From: JALENY01 sp036310185
Lineage (GTDB): Bacteria > Bacillota > Clostridia > Lachnospirales > Lachnospiraceae
Length of the DNA stretch: 64,000 nucleotides
Direction of reading: 5' to 3'
Assembly (NCBI GenBank): GCA_036310185.1
Contig: JAXJSH010000018.1
Span: forward strand, 1-64,000
Shown here: positions 51,872-60,284 of the stretch, one piece after another
Layout: each line of letters starts with the position of its first letter
How positions within the stretch are numbered: position 1 is the first letter of the stretch
Made by a program: the position numbers and the translations under genes
The notes under the pieces: model-generated
What the model was told of the DNA's origin: nothing
The model's input: the letters and a program-made list of their open reading frames with translations, nothing else
The model's database searches: none

Positions 51872-52360
51872 ATGGTAAAAGCTGTATATCCGGGTTCCTT
51901 TGACCCGGTTACATACGGACATCTGGATGTGATTAAGCGCGCATCGGTGCTTTTTGACGAGATAATTATTGGTGTTTTGCATAATTATCGAAAAAGTCCG
52001 TTGTTTTCTGTAGAGGAACGTGTTAATATACTAAAAGAGGTCACAAAAGACATTCCGAATATTACAATAAAGGCTTTTGAAGGACTTTCGGTTGATTTCG
52101 TAAGAGAATGCGGCGCACAGGTCATTGTGCGTGGTTTGCGTGCGATTACGGATTTTGAATATGAGCTTCAGATGGCTCAGACAAACCGCATACTGGAGCC
52201 TCAGATTGATACCATGTTTTTAACGACCAGTTTGGAGTATGCCTATCTGAGTTCAACAACGGTCAAGGAAGTGGCTCTTTTTGGCGAAGATATTTCCAAA
52301 TTTGTTCCGCCTTATGTTGCAGAACAGATTCATAAAAAGTTAAAAACCAAGGAAGAATAA
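51872..52360 (+). CDS. coaD: Phosphopantetheine adenylyltransferase
   Basis: Penultimate step of coenzyme A synthesis. A 162-residue nucleotidyltransferase with AVYPGSFDPVTYGHLDVI (HxGH-type motif), VRGLRAITDFEYE and YLSSTTVKE. AAGGAG precedes the ATG. Length and motifs are typical. Confidence 0.97.
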   Translation: MVKAVYPGSFDPVTYGHLDVIKRASVLFDEIIIGVLHNYRKSPLFSVEERVNILKEVTKDIPNITIKAFEGLSVDFVRECGAQVIVRGLRAITDFEYELQMAQTNRILEPQIDTMFLTTSLEYAYLSSTTVKEVALFGEDISKFVPPYVAEQIHKKLKTKEE

Positions 52361-52380
52361 GAAGAACAGGAGAGAATAAA

Positions 52381-52974
52381 ATGAGCAGTAGAATTGAGCA
52401 GATTATTGAGGAAATCGAAGAATATGTAGAAAGTTGTCGATTTCAGCCATTATCTACAACAAAGATCGTTGTGAATAAAGAAGAACTGGAAGAACTGTTG
52501 CGTGAGCTTCGTCTGAAAACTCCGGACGAGATCAAACGCTATCAGAAGATCATCAGCAACAAAGATGCGATTCTGGCAGATGCACAGGCAAAAGCAGACG
52601 GCATTATCGCAGATGCAGAAGCAAAGGCAAAAGAGCTGGTAAGCCAGCATGAAGTTATGCAGCGCGCCTATACACAGGCAAATGAGACCATCAATGCAGC
52701 AAATGCGCAGGCACAGGACATTCTGGACTCTGCAACCACAGATGCCAACAGTATCCGTCTCAGCGCAATTACCTACACCGATGATATGCTTGAGAATCTG
52801 AGTAATATTATGGAAGCAACGCTGAACGATGCCGGTGCAAAATACAACAGCTTTATGGAATCTCTTCAGGGATGCTATTCCGTAGTAAAACAGAACAGAG
52901 CAGAACTTGCTCCGCAGACATCTCAGGCAGCGCTCAGCTCACTGGAATATGACGAAGCTGATACGGAAGAATAA
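52381..52974 (+). CDS. Coiled-coil protein of unknown function (ATPase subunit B/E-like repeats)
   Basis: A 197-residue soluble, mostly alpha-helical protein. Residues 60-130 are Ala/Asp/Glu/Lys-rich heptad-like repeats (ILADAQAKADGIIADAEAKA) as in subunit b or E/H of rotary ATPases and in DivIVA-like proteins, but no ATPase genes are nearby. The N-terminus contains a short helix-forming segment with FQPLSTTKIVVNKEELEEL, reminiscent of Clostridial proteins encoded after coaD. The ribosome binding site is ACAGGAG. Its last 36 bases overlap the convergent ylbJ gene, and the terminator for this unit lies inside ylbJ. Confidence 0.8.
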   Translation: MSSRIEQIIEEIEEYVESCRFQPLSTTKIVVNKEELEELLRELRLKTPDEIKRYQKIISNKDAILADAQAKADGIIADAEAKAKELVSQHEVMQRAYTQANETINAANAQAQDILDSATTDANSIRLSAITYTDDMLENLSNIMEATLNDAGAKYNSFMESLQGCYSVVKQNRAELAPQTSQAALSSLEYDEADTEE

Positions 52975-53826
52975 TTCAGAGATCAGCAGTACCACAACTG
53001 TATAAATACATTTACCAATGATATATGGCTTGATTGAAAGGGGTGTTCCTATGAGCATCCCTTTTATTTGTGCCATTGTGGAAAAACCGCCGAATGCGGT
53101 GCATCCCATGGCCGCCAGCCATTTCATATGTATGGAGTAGGGGGCGGATTTCAGCAGATCCAGCCCATTGGTCATTTCAAGGATGGACGAGATCAGATAT
53201 TTGAGATTTCCGGTCCAGCTGAATAATTTTACTGCAAATGCAGACAAAATAGAGAAGAGGATCACATATCCGCCCACACGTATCATCGTGGAAAATCCAT
53301 CTACAATACTGTAATCGACCAGCTGCATAAAAGACTGGTTGGTTTCTGCACAGACGATCCGTGTATTTGTCATGTTCTGTTTTTGCGGCAAAAAGCGGAT
53401 GATACATGCGGTAATAAGGGTAGCCCCGTAAAAAATGCAAAACACCGGTATCAGCAAGGCAGGGTTATCCAGCGTATAAATCGTCAGATAACTGGCCAGA
53501 AAAGCCGGACTTGCCTGATTGGCGGTCATGAGGAGGTCATCGGCTTCCTTTTTTGATATCTGATTGCGAAGAAAAAGATCAGCGGTAATTTTTGCTCCGG
53601 CCGGATAACCGCACAGATGCCCCATGCATAAAGCATAGATACCCATGGGACTGAAACCCAGAAAGCGTTTTGTCCATGCGGAAATTTTTCCGGAACCGGA
53701 TGCATGGTGTCCCATATTGCCGAGCAGAGAGATCAGAAGATTGGAACAGATTATAAAGGGCAGGAGCGATGGAATCAGCTGCTCAAACCATAAGAGCAGA
53801 CCCCGTTTTGCAGCATCAAAAATCAT
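52939..53826 (-). CDS. ylbJ: Sporulation integral membrane protein YlbJ
   Basis: The 295-residue membrane protein has the YlbJ features FEQLIPSLLPFIICSNLLISL, GHLCGYPAGAKITADL and TANQASPAFLASYLTIY, part of the nucleoside-transporter gate fold, and about seven membrane segments. B. subtilis YlbJ is longer (about 400), so this copy is short. An in-frame stop upstream excludes a longer start; GAGG lies seven bases before the ATG. rsmD-coaD-ylbJ proximity matches B. subtilis, though here ylbJ is inverted. Upstream CATATTAT on the minus strand could be a sigma-E type -10 (low confidence). Confidence 0.87.
   Translation of the reverse strand: MIFDAAKRGLLLWFEQLIPSLLPFIICSNLLISLLGNMGHHASGSGKISAWTKRFLGFSPMGIYALCMGHLCGYPAGAKITADLFLRNQISKKEADDLLMTANQASPAFLASYLTIYTLDNPALLIPVFCIFYGATLITACIIRFLPQKQNMTNTRIVCAETNQSFMQLVDYSIVDGFSTMIRVGGYVILFSILSAFAVKLFSWTGNLKYLISSILEMTNGLDLLKSAPYSIHMKWLAAMGCTAFGGFSTMAQIKGMLIGTPLSIKPYIIGKCIYTVVVLLISELFFRISFVIFQ
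53037..53069 (+). terminator. Terminator of the mgsA-coaD unit, inside the ylbJ coding region
   Basis: AAAGGGGTG (53037-53045) pairs with CATCCCTTT (53056-53064, one G-U), followed by TATTT. On the other strand these bases are ylbJ codons. Confidence 0.6.
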
Positions 53827-53881
53827 AGCGAAGCCTCGTTTTTTTATATATATAATATGACTCGCAATTCATGATTATTTG

Positions 53882-53890
53882 TGCTACAAT
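53882..53890 (+). promoter_or_regulatory. Extended -10 element upstream of pepD
   Basis: TGC followed by TACAAT (53885-53890); the -35 position is weak (TCGCAA). Predicted start near 53897 leaves a 165-base leader. Confidence 0.45.
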
Positions 53891-53907
53891 GAAAAATAAT
53901 GATGTTT

Positions 53908-54017
53908 GGGTCAAAAGGTATTTTGACCCCCTTGATACCTACGGATCGCTCCGCATTTTATGTTCCCGTAATTTGGGTATCAAAAGTAATAATTTGAATT
54001 GGCTTTTATGGAAAGCC
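53908..54017 (+). promoter_or_regulatory. Highly structured leader or palindromic element upstream of pepD
   Basis: Three hairpins in 110 bases. First: GGGTCAAAA (53908-53916), loop GGTA, TTTTGACCC (53921-53929). Second: TTGATACC (53932-53939) with GGTATCAA (53976-53983), enclosing TACGG (53940-53944) with CCGTA (53966-53970) and CGGA/TCCG. Third: GGCTTT (54001-54006) with AAAGCC (54012-54017). No U-tract follows any of them, so terminators are unlikely. It may be a cis-acting RNA or a dispersed repeat. Confidence 0.55.
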
Positions 54018-54062
54018 GGAAGAGAAAACAAAAAATAAGCAGCAGGAAAAGGAAGGAAGATT

Positions 54063-55511
54063 ATGGCAGTACTGGAAAATCTGAAACCGGAAAAAGTCTT
54101 TTATTATTTTGAAGAAATTACAAAGATTCCCCATGGATCTTTTCATACAAAAGAAATCAGTGATTATCTTGTTCAGTTTGCAAAAGACCGCAATCTGAAC
54201 TATGTGCAGGACGAAGCAAACAACGTGGTAATTTACAAACCGGCAACGCCGGGGTATGAACAGGCACCGGTCACCATCATTCAGGGACACAGCGATATGG
54301 TGTGCGTAAAAACGGCAGATTCAGATCATGATTTTTCAAAAGATCCGCTGGATCTGGCTATTGATGGAGACAGGATTTATGCAAAAGGCACTTCTCTTGG
54401 CGGTGATGACGGAATTGCGGTTGCATATGCGCTGGCGATTCTGGATTCCGATGATATCGCCCATCCGGCTCTTGAAGTGGTCATTACCAGCGATGAAGAA
54501 GTAGGACTTCTTGGTGCGGGCGCACTTGATAAATCCGTATTAAAAGGTACTTTTATGCTGAACCTGGATTCCGAAGAAGAAGGAACGCTGCTGGCTGGCT
54601 GCGCGGGCGGAATGTCTGCGGTAAGTTCCATTCCGGTAGGTTATCGCAAAGTCAGCGGAACCATGATCACCCTGTCTCTTCACGGTCTTCTTGGCGGTCA
54701 CTCTGGTGTTGATATCAATAAAAACCGTGGAAATGCCATTGTTCTGATGGGACGATTTTTGTATGAGCTGGCTGAAAAAACAGATTATCATCTGGTTGAT
54801 GTTTCCGGCGGCATGCAGGACAATGTAATTCCGAAAGCGTGTGCGGCCCATATGGTTGTGGATGATTCTGATATTCAGACAGTTCTGGATGCAGCTGCTG
54901 CGTTCCGGAAAAATATAAGAAGTGAATACGATGGAAGTGATGGAAATATGGAGATGGCTGTGGAACAGGGAGAATCTTCCGAGTATGAAGTTCTGGTTCC
55001 TTCTTCCAAAGCAAAAGTTATTTTCTATCTTATGAATATACCGAACGGAATCCAGAAGATGAGCGGTCAGATATCCGGTCTTGTGGAAAGTTCCACCAAC
55101 CTGGGCATTTTCCGGGTGGAAGAGGGTATGATGTACGGAAAGTCCAGCACACGAAGCAGCGTATCCAGCGCCAGAAAGGCAATCGGTGACAAAATCTGTT
55201 TTCTGACCGAATTTTTAGGCGGAGAATACGACGAAGAGGGCGCTTATCCCGCATGGGAATACAATCCGGATTCAAAGCTCCGTCCATTGATGGTTGATGT
55301 ATACGAGAAACTTTACGGGCAGAAACCAGCAGTAGAAGTGATCCACGCCGGACTGGAGTGCGGTCTGTTTTTTGAAAGCATGCCGGGGCTTGACTGCGTT
55401 TCTTTCGGGCCGGATATGGAAAGCATTCATTCAACCGAAGAGAAAATCAGCATTTCTTCCGTTCAGAGAACCTGGGAATATCTGCTGGCCGTTTTAAAAG
55501 AAATCAAGTAG
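54063..55511 (+). CDS. pepD: Aminoacyl-histidine dipeptidase (PepD, peptidase M20C)
   Basis: A zinc dipeptidase of 482 residues. Conserved metal and catalytic segments are IIQGHSDMVCVK (first His/Asp), GTSLGGDDGIAVAYA, TSDEEVGLLGA, and HGLLGGHSGVDINK; EVIHAGLECGLFFE carries the last ligands. Length and motifs fit PepD. GGAAGGAAG precedes the ATG. It is first in a unit with a small alarmone synthetase, an rRNA methyltransferase and the HAD-YgiQ fusion. Confidence 0.95.
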   Translation: MAVLENLKPEKVFYYFEEITKIPHGSFHTKEISDYLVQFAKDRNLNYVQDEANNVVIYKPATPGYEQAPVTIIQGHSDMVCVKTADSDHDFSKDPLDLAIDGDRIYAKGTSLGGDDGIAVAYALAILDSDDIAHPALEVVITSDEEVGLLGAGALDKSVLKGTFMLNLDSEEEGTLLAGCAGGMSAVSSIPVGYRKVSGTMITLSLHGLLGGHSGVDINKNRGNAIVLMGRFLYELAEKTDYHLVDVSGGMQDNVIPKACAAHMVVDDSDIQTVLDAAAAFRKNIRSEYDGSDGNMEMAVEQGESSEYEVLVPSSKAKVIFYLMNIPNGIQKMSGQISGLVESSTNLGIFRVEEGMMYGKSSTRSSVSSARKAIGDKICFLTEFLGGEYDEEGAYPAWEYNPDSKLRPLMVDVYEKLYGQKPAVEVIHAGLECGLFFESMPGLDCVSFGPDMESIHSTEEKISISSVQRTWEYLLAVLKEIK

Positions 55512-55537
55512 TAAACAGGAAGTAATAGGTGAGGATT

Positions 55538-56350
55538 ATGGAGATTCAATTATGGCGGGAACTGCTGGATCCGTACCATCTGGCGGTTGAGGAACTGACG
55601 TGCAAATTCAGACATCTGATTGATGAATATCACAACAGAAATATGTACTGTCCGATCGAAAATGTGATCGGGAGAGTAAAAAGCGTCTCCAGCATATTGG
55701 ATAAACTTCAGAAAAAAAACATTCCCTTTGCGGAAATGGAAAAACAGGTAGAGGACATTGCAGGCATCCGCATCATCTGTCAGTTTGTAGAGGATATTGA
55801 TAAAGTGGCAGATCTGATTCGCGCCAGAGAAGACATTCGATTTAAGCATGAAAAAGATTATCTTCATCATATGAAACCGAGCGGATACCGCAGTTATCAT
55901 ATGATCGTTTATTATACGGTTCAGACACTGAAGGGACCGAAGGAACTGCAGGTAGAACTGCAGATCCGTACCATGGCCATGGACTTCTGGGCAACCATTG
56001 AGCATTCCCTTCAGTACAAATATAAGAAAAATATACCGGAGCACGTGGTGGAACGTCTCACGAAAGCAGCAGATGCGATCGTAGCTCTTGACAATGAAAT
56101 GTCTTCTGTGCGCAGTGAGATCATGGATGCGCAGAACTCATCTCAGATACAGATGAACATTGTAACGGATATTTTGAACAATATTGAAAATCTGTATAAA
56201 CTGACAAATAAGCGTGAAGTCATGAAAATACAGGATGAGTTTTACAAGATATACGAAACACATGACCTGGAGCAGCTGGCCCGTTTTCACAAACAGCTGG
56301 ATATTATCGCAGAGGGCTACCGGGCTCAGGCTGTAACCAAAAGCATATAG
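55538..56350 (+). CDS. Small alarmone synthetase (RelA/SpoT synthetase domain, RelQ/YjbM-like)
   Basis: Makes (p)ppGpp. The 270-residue protein contains only the RelA/SpoT synthetase domain: VEDIAGIRIICQFVEDIDKV, DYLHHMKPSGYRSYHMIVYY and VELQIRTMAMDFWATIEHSL (substrate-binding and catalytic Glu). No HD hydrolase, TGS or ACT domains, so it is of the short RelP/RelQ class. The C-terminal 90 residues are helical, longer than in B. subtilis YjbM. ATG 55538 follows AGGTGAGG; GTG 55529 is the alternative. Position after pepD gives no clue to regulation. Confidence 0.92.
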   Translation: MEIQLWRELLDPYHLAVEELTCKFRHLIDEYHNRNMYCPIENVIGRVKSVSSILDKLQKKNIPFAEMEKQVEDIAGIRIICQFVEDIDKVADLIRAREDIRFKHEKDYLHHMKPSGYRSYHMIVYYTVQTLKGPKELQVELQIRTMAMDFWATIEHSLQYKYKKNIPEHVVERLTKAADAIVALDNEMSSVRSEIMDAQNSSQIQMNIVTDILNNIENLYKLTNKREVMKIQDEFYKIYETHDLEQLARFHKQLDIIAEGYRAQAVTKSI

Positions 56351-56360
56351 AGGATAAAGT

Positions 56361-57698
56361 ATGGAATTACCAATTGGATATCAGGAGGCTATGAAAGATC
56401 TGCTTGGGGAAGAATATGAGGCATTTCTCGCCTGCATGGAAATCCCCAACTACAACGGTCTCCGTGTAAATACAAATAAAATAAGCTGCGAAGAATTTGA
56501 GAAAATCTGTCCATTCTCAATCAAACCGGTTCCGTGGATTGAGAATGGATACTATTATGATACACGAAAAGATCAGCCGGCAAAACACCCTTATTATTAT
56601 GCAGGACTGTATTATCTGCAGGAACCAAGTGCCATGACACCGGCCAACCGGCTTCCGGTGGAACCGGGGGACCGTGTCCTTGATCTCTGTGCGGCGCCGG
56701 GCGGAAAGGCCACAGAACTGGGTGCAAAATGCGCCGGAAAAGGCATTTTGTATGCCAATGACATCAGCCGGACCAGATGCCGCGCCCTTTTGAAAAACCT
56801 GGAACTGATGGGAATCGGCAACCTGTATGTGACAAATGAGACACCGGAAAATCTGTCCGCCCGTTTCCCGGAGTATTTTGACAAGATTCTGATCGATGCG
56901 CCCTGCTCCGGAGAGGGTATGTTCCGCCGGGAACCGTCCATGATCGGTCATTGGGAAAAACAGGGGCCGGAATTTTACCATAATTTGCAGAAAAACATAG
57001 TGACAAATGCAGCTACCATGTTAAAGCCGGGCGGCATGATGCTGTATTCCACCTGTACTTTTTCAAAACTGGAAAATGAAGGAACCATTCAGTATCTTCT
57101 GGAACAGGTCCCGGAACTGCATCTGGTGCAGATGAAACCATATGAGGGCTTTGCGGAAGGTCTTGGTGACTGCCATGACTGTGTACGTATTTTCCCGCAC
57201 AAAATGCAGGGTGAGGGACATTTTCTTGCACTTCTGCAAAAAGGAGAAAAACCGGCTGAACGGATTTCTTATGACGAAACGAATACAGACGAACTGCCGA
57301 AAGAGGCAGAAGAATTTTTTGCCCATGTAAAAGTAAGACCGGGAACTTCTTTCCGCCAGGAAAAAGAACATCTGGTGGCACTCTGGGATCACACAGAGCC
57401 CCAGCGCGGTCTTCATTATTTCCGAACCGGCCTGTACCTTGGTCAGATCAAGAAAAACCGGTTTGAACCAAGCCAGGCACTGGCCATGTATCTGAAAAAA
57501 GATGGGTTTGATCAGGTGGTTGACCTGAAAGCAGACGATCCCCGTGTAGTCAAATACTTGAAAGGGGAGACCATTGAGACAGAAAGTGATAAAAAAGGCT
57601 ATCATCTTGTCTGTGTAGACGGATATCCGCTGGGCTGGGGAAAAGTGGTAAATCATATGGTGAAAAATAAGTACAACCCCGGCTGGCGCTGGCAATAG
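56361..57698 (+). CDS. RsmF/RsmB-type rRNA m5C methyltransferase (NOL1/NOP2/Sun family)
   Basis: A 445-residue methyltransferase. The N-terminal RNA-binding part ends LQEPSAMTPANRLPVEPG; then VLDLCAAPGGKATELGAKC (SAM binding), DAPCSGEGMFRREP and STCTFSKLENE (the two catalytic Cys). The C-terminal part (about residues 300-445) resembles the RsmF PUA-like domain, ending WGKVVNHMVKNKYNPGWRW. This architecture is usually annotated RsmF-like. AGGATAAAG weakly precedes the ATG, ten bases after the previous gene. Confidence 0.92.
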   Translation: MELPIGYQEAMKDLLGEEYEAFLACMEIPNYNGLRVNTNKISCEEFEKICPFSIKPVPWIENGYYYDTRKDQPAKHPYYYAGLYYLQEPSAMTPANRLPVEPGDRVLDLCAAPGGKATELGAKCAGKGILYANDISRTRCRALLKNLELMGIGNLYVTNETPENLSARFPEYFDKILIDAPCSGEGMFRREPSMIGHWEKQGPEFYHNLQKNIVTNAATMLKPGGMMLYSTCTFSKLENEGTIQYLLEQVPELHLVQMKPYEGFAEGLGDCHDCVRIFPHKMQGEGHFLALLQKGEKPAERISYDETNTDELPKEAEEFFAHVKVRPGTSFRQEKEHLVALWDHTEPQRGLHYFRTGLYLGQIKKNRFEPSQALAMYLKKDGFDQVVDLKADDPRVVKYLKGETIETESDKKGYHLVCVDGYPLGWGKVVNHMVKNKYNPGWRWQ

Positions 57699-57705
57699 GA
57701 GAATT

Positions 57706-60198
57706 ATGCTAAGAGACAAAGAAGCAATTATTTTTGATCTGGACGGCACGCTGGTGGATTCCATGTGGATGTGGAAGCAGATCGATATCGAGTACCTTGG
57801 GCGATACGGGATCGATCTTCCGCCGGATCTTCAGCGTGTCATTGAAGGATTCAGTTTTAATGAGACGGCCCACTATTTTAAAAGGGAATTTCAGATTCAG
57901 GAGAGCATTCCGGAGATTCAGGCAATCTGGCTTCAGATGGCCAGCGATAAATATAAGCACGAGGTGCCGCTGAAAAAGGGTGCAAGAGAATTTCTGGATT
58001 ATGCAAAGAAAAAAGGACTGAAACTGGCGATCGCATCCAGCAACAGTCTGGATCTGATTGAAGATGTGCTGAATGCACATCATATTTTGCATTATTTCGA
58101 TGCGGTCTGTACCTGTGACGATGTAAAAAACAGCAAACCGGCGCCGGATGTATATCTGCATGCAGCAGAAAAAATCGGTGTAAAGCCGGAAAAATGTCTT
58201 GTATTCGAAGATATTGTCAAGGGAATACAGGCAGGAAAAGCCGCCGGTATGAAAACCATTGCCGTAAAAGATGCTTACAGCCAGGATACGGACAGTGAAA
58301 AGAGAAAGCTGGCGGACTATTTTATTGAAGATTATTCCGAATTGATTCAAGAATATGATTTTGTCTATGTTCTGGGTGATGTATATGTAGATCACCCTTC
58401 TTTTGGTGCAGCCATTATCCGCCGGACACTGGAGGGCTCCGGCTATTCGGTTGCGGTCATTGAACAGCCGGACTGGAAGCATGTGGAGAGCATAAAAAAA
58501 TACGGGGAGCCCCGCCTTGGATTTCTGGTTTCTGCCGGTAATATGGATTCCATGGTGAACCATTATACCGTTGCAAAGAAACACCGAAGTACGGATGCAT
58601 ATTCCATCGGCGGAAAGATGGGATGCCGTCCGGATCGCGCCGTGACGGTATACAGCAATCTGATTCGTCAGGCCTATAAGCATACACCGGTTATTCTGGG
58701 CGGAATCGAGGCCAGCTTAAGACGTATGGCTCACTATGATTACTGGAGTGATTCGGTCAAACGTTCGGTGCTGCTGGATTCCGGCGCGGATCTGATTTCC
58801 TATGGTATGGGCGAACGTTCTATTGTGGAAATTGCGGATGCATTGAACAGCGGATTGAAGATATCAGATATTACTTTTATTGCAGGTACCGTATACCGGT
58901 CAAAAAGCTATGAACATATTCCGAATCCGGTTATTTTGCCTTCATACGAAGAAATCTGTGCCCATAAAAGTGCATACGCGGAAAGCTTCCGCCAGCAGTA
59001 TCAGAATATGGATGCTTTTAACGGAAAAACACTTGTGGAGCCCTATGAACGTCAGGGCTATGTGATTGCCAACCCGCCGGCGAAACCATTGACTCAGACG
59101 GAGATGGATGATGTCTATGATTATCCTTATGATAAAAATCTTCCGGATATCCCGGCAGTCCAGGAGATACGGTTCAGTATAACCAGCAACCGGGGCTGTT
59201 TCGGCGGATGCAATTTCTGTGCTCTGGCATTCCATCAGGGCAGAATCGTACAGACAAGAAGCCATGAATCCATCTTAAAAGAGGCGGAAAGTTATACAAA
59301 AGACAAAGATTTCAAAGGATATATTCACGATGTGGGCGGACCTACGGCGGATTTTCGCCAGCCATCCTGTAAAAAGCAGATGGAAAAGGGCGTCTGTACC
59401 AACCGGCAGTGTCTGGTTCCGTCTCCCTGCAAAAATCTGGAAGCCACTCATAGGGATTATATTCAGCTTCTGCGGAAACTGCGGAAAGTGCCGGGCGTGA
59501 AAAAAGTCTTCATCCGTTCCGGTATCCGCTTCGATTATGTGCTTGCAGATAAAGACGATACCTTTTTACGGGAACTTGTTCAGCATCACGTAAGCGGTCA
59601 GCTCCGTGTGGCACCGGAGCATGTGTCAGACCGTGTGCTGCAGGCGATGGGAAAACCGGAACACAAAGTATATCAGACATTTTTAAAGAAATTTGATGCC
59701 ATGAACAAATCCTGCAATAGAAAGCAGTATGCGGTTCCGTATTTCATGTCCTCCCATCCGGGCTGCACCCTGAAAGACGCGGTAAGTCTGGCGGAATACG
59801 TACGAGACCTCGGTTTTACACCGGAACAGGTACAGGATTTTTATCCGACACCTTCCACCGTTTCCACCTGCATGTATTATACCGGACTTAATCCATTTAC
59901 CATGGAACCGGTCTATGTGCCGAAGAATCCTCATGAGAAGGCCATGCAGCGGGCTCTGATCCAGTATAAAAATCCCCAGAACCGGGCACTGGTCATGGAA
60001 GCGCTGAATGAGGCAGGACGCACAGATCTGATCGGTTACGGGCCAAAATGTCTGATCCGCCCGGATCAAAGCAGAAATGACCGGGGATCCCACATGAAAA
60101 ATGAGAAGTCAAAAAATGCACAAAGAGAGACAGGGATGAATCCGAATACTCGGCCAAAAAAGAGAAAAACCATCCGAAACGTGCACAAGAAAAAATAA
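57706..60198 (+). CDS. HAD-family hydrolase fused in frame to a YgiQ-type radical SAM protein
   Basis: An 830-residue two-part protein. Residues 1-212 form a complete HAD phosphatase: IIFDLDGTLVDS (nucleophile Asp11, Asp13), IASSNS, KPAPDVY and VFEDIVKGIQAG. Residues from about 217 are YgiQ (UPF0313): YVLGDVYVDHPSFG, GGIEASLRRMAHYDYWSDS, the [4Fe-4S] motif CFGGCNFC (Cys498, 502, 505), FIRSGIRFDYVL, and PGCTLKDAV. The usual first 15-20 residues of YgiQ are missing at the junction. No frameshift is needed, and the only alternative start near the join, TTG 58342, has no ribosome binding site. The basic C-terminal tail ends KKRKTIRNVHKKK. Substrates of both halves are unknown. Confidence 0.88.
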   Translation: MLRDKEAIIFDLDGTLVDSMWMWKQIDIEYLGRYGIDLPPDLQRVIEGFSFNETAHYFKREFQIQESIPEIQAIWLQMASDKYKHEVPLKKGAREFLDYAKKKGLKLAIASSNSLDLIEDVLNAHHILHYFDAVCTCDDVKNSKPAPDVYLHAAEKIGVKPEKCLVFEDIVKGIQAGKAAGMKTIAVKDAYSQDTDSEKRKLADYFIEDYSELIQEYDFVYVLGDVYVDHPSFGAAIIRRTLEGSGYSVAVIEQPDWKHVESIKKYGEPRLGFLVSAGNMDSMVNHYTVAKKHRSTDAYSIGGKMGCRPDRAVTVYSNLIRQAYKHTPVILGGIEASLRRMAHYDYWSDSVKRSVLLDSGADLISYGMGERSIVEIADALNSGLKISDITFIAGTVYRSKSYEHIPNPVILPSYEEICAHKSAYAESFRQQYQNMDAFNGKTLVEPYERQGYVIANPPAKPLTQTEMDDVYDYPYDKNLPDIPAVQEIRFSITSNRGCFGGCNFCALAFHQGRIVQTRSHESILKEAESYTKDKDFKGYIHDVGGPTADFRQPSCKKQMEKGVCTNRQCLVPSPCKNLEATHRDYIQLLRKLRKVPGVKKVFIRSGIRFDYVLADKDDTFLRELVQHHVSGQLRVAPEHVSDRVLQAMGKPEHKVYQTFLKKFDAMNKSCNRKQYAVPYFMSSHPGCTLKDAVSLAEYVRDLGFTPEQVQDFYPTPSTVSTCMYYTGLNPFTMEPVYVPKNPHEKAMQRALIQYKNPQNRALVMEALNEAGRTDLIGYGPKCLIRPDQSRNDRGSHMKNEKSKNAQRETGMNPNTRPKKRKTIRNVHKKK

Positions 60199-60284
60199 TG
60201 TGTTAGAATATGATTTTACAGGTATTGACTGGAATGGAAATGTTTTTCTGTAAAAACGGATTTTAATACGAGATTGGAGCGAAC

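Noticed and set aside
54008..54130. Upstream ORF overlapping pepD in the leader
   Set aside because: No ribosome binding site, basic low-complexity product, and it overlaps pepD in another frame.
58342..58360. Separate start for the YgiQ gene inside the fusion
   Set aside because: The only candidate near the join is a TTG without a Shine-Dalgarno sequence, and it would still leave YgiQ without its usual N-terminus.
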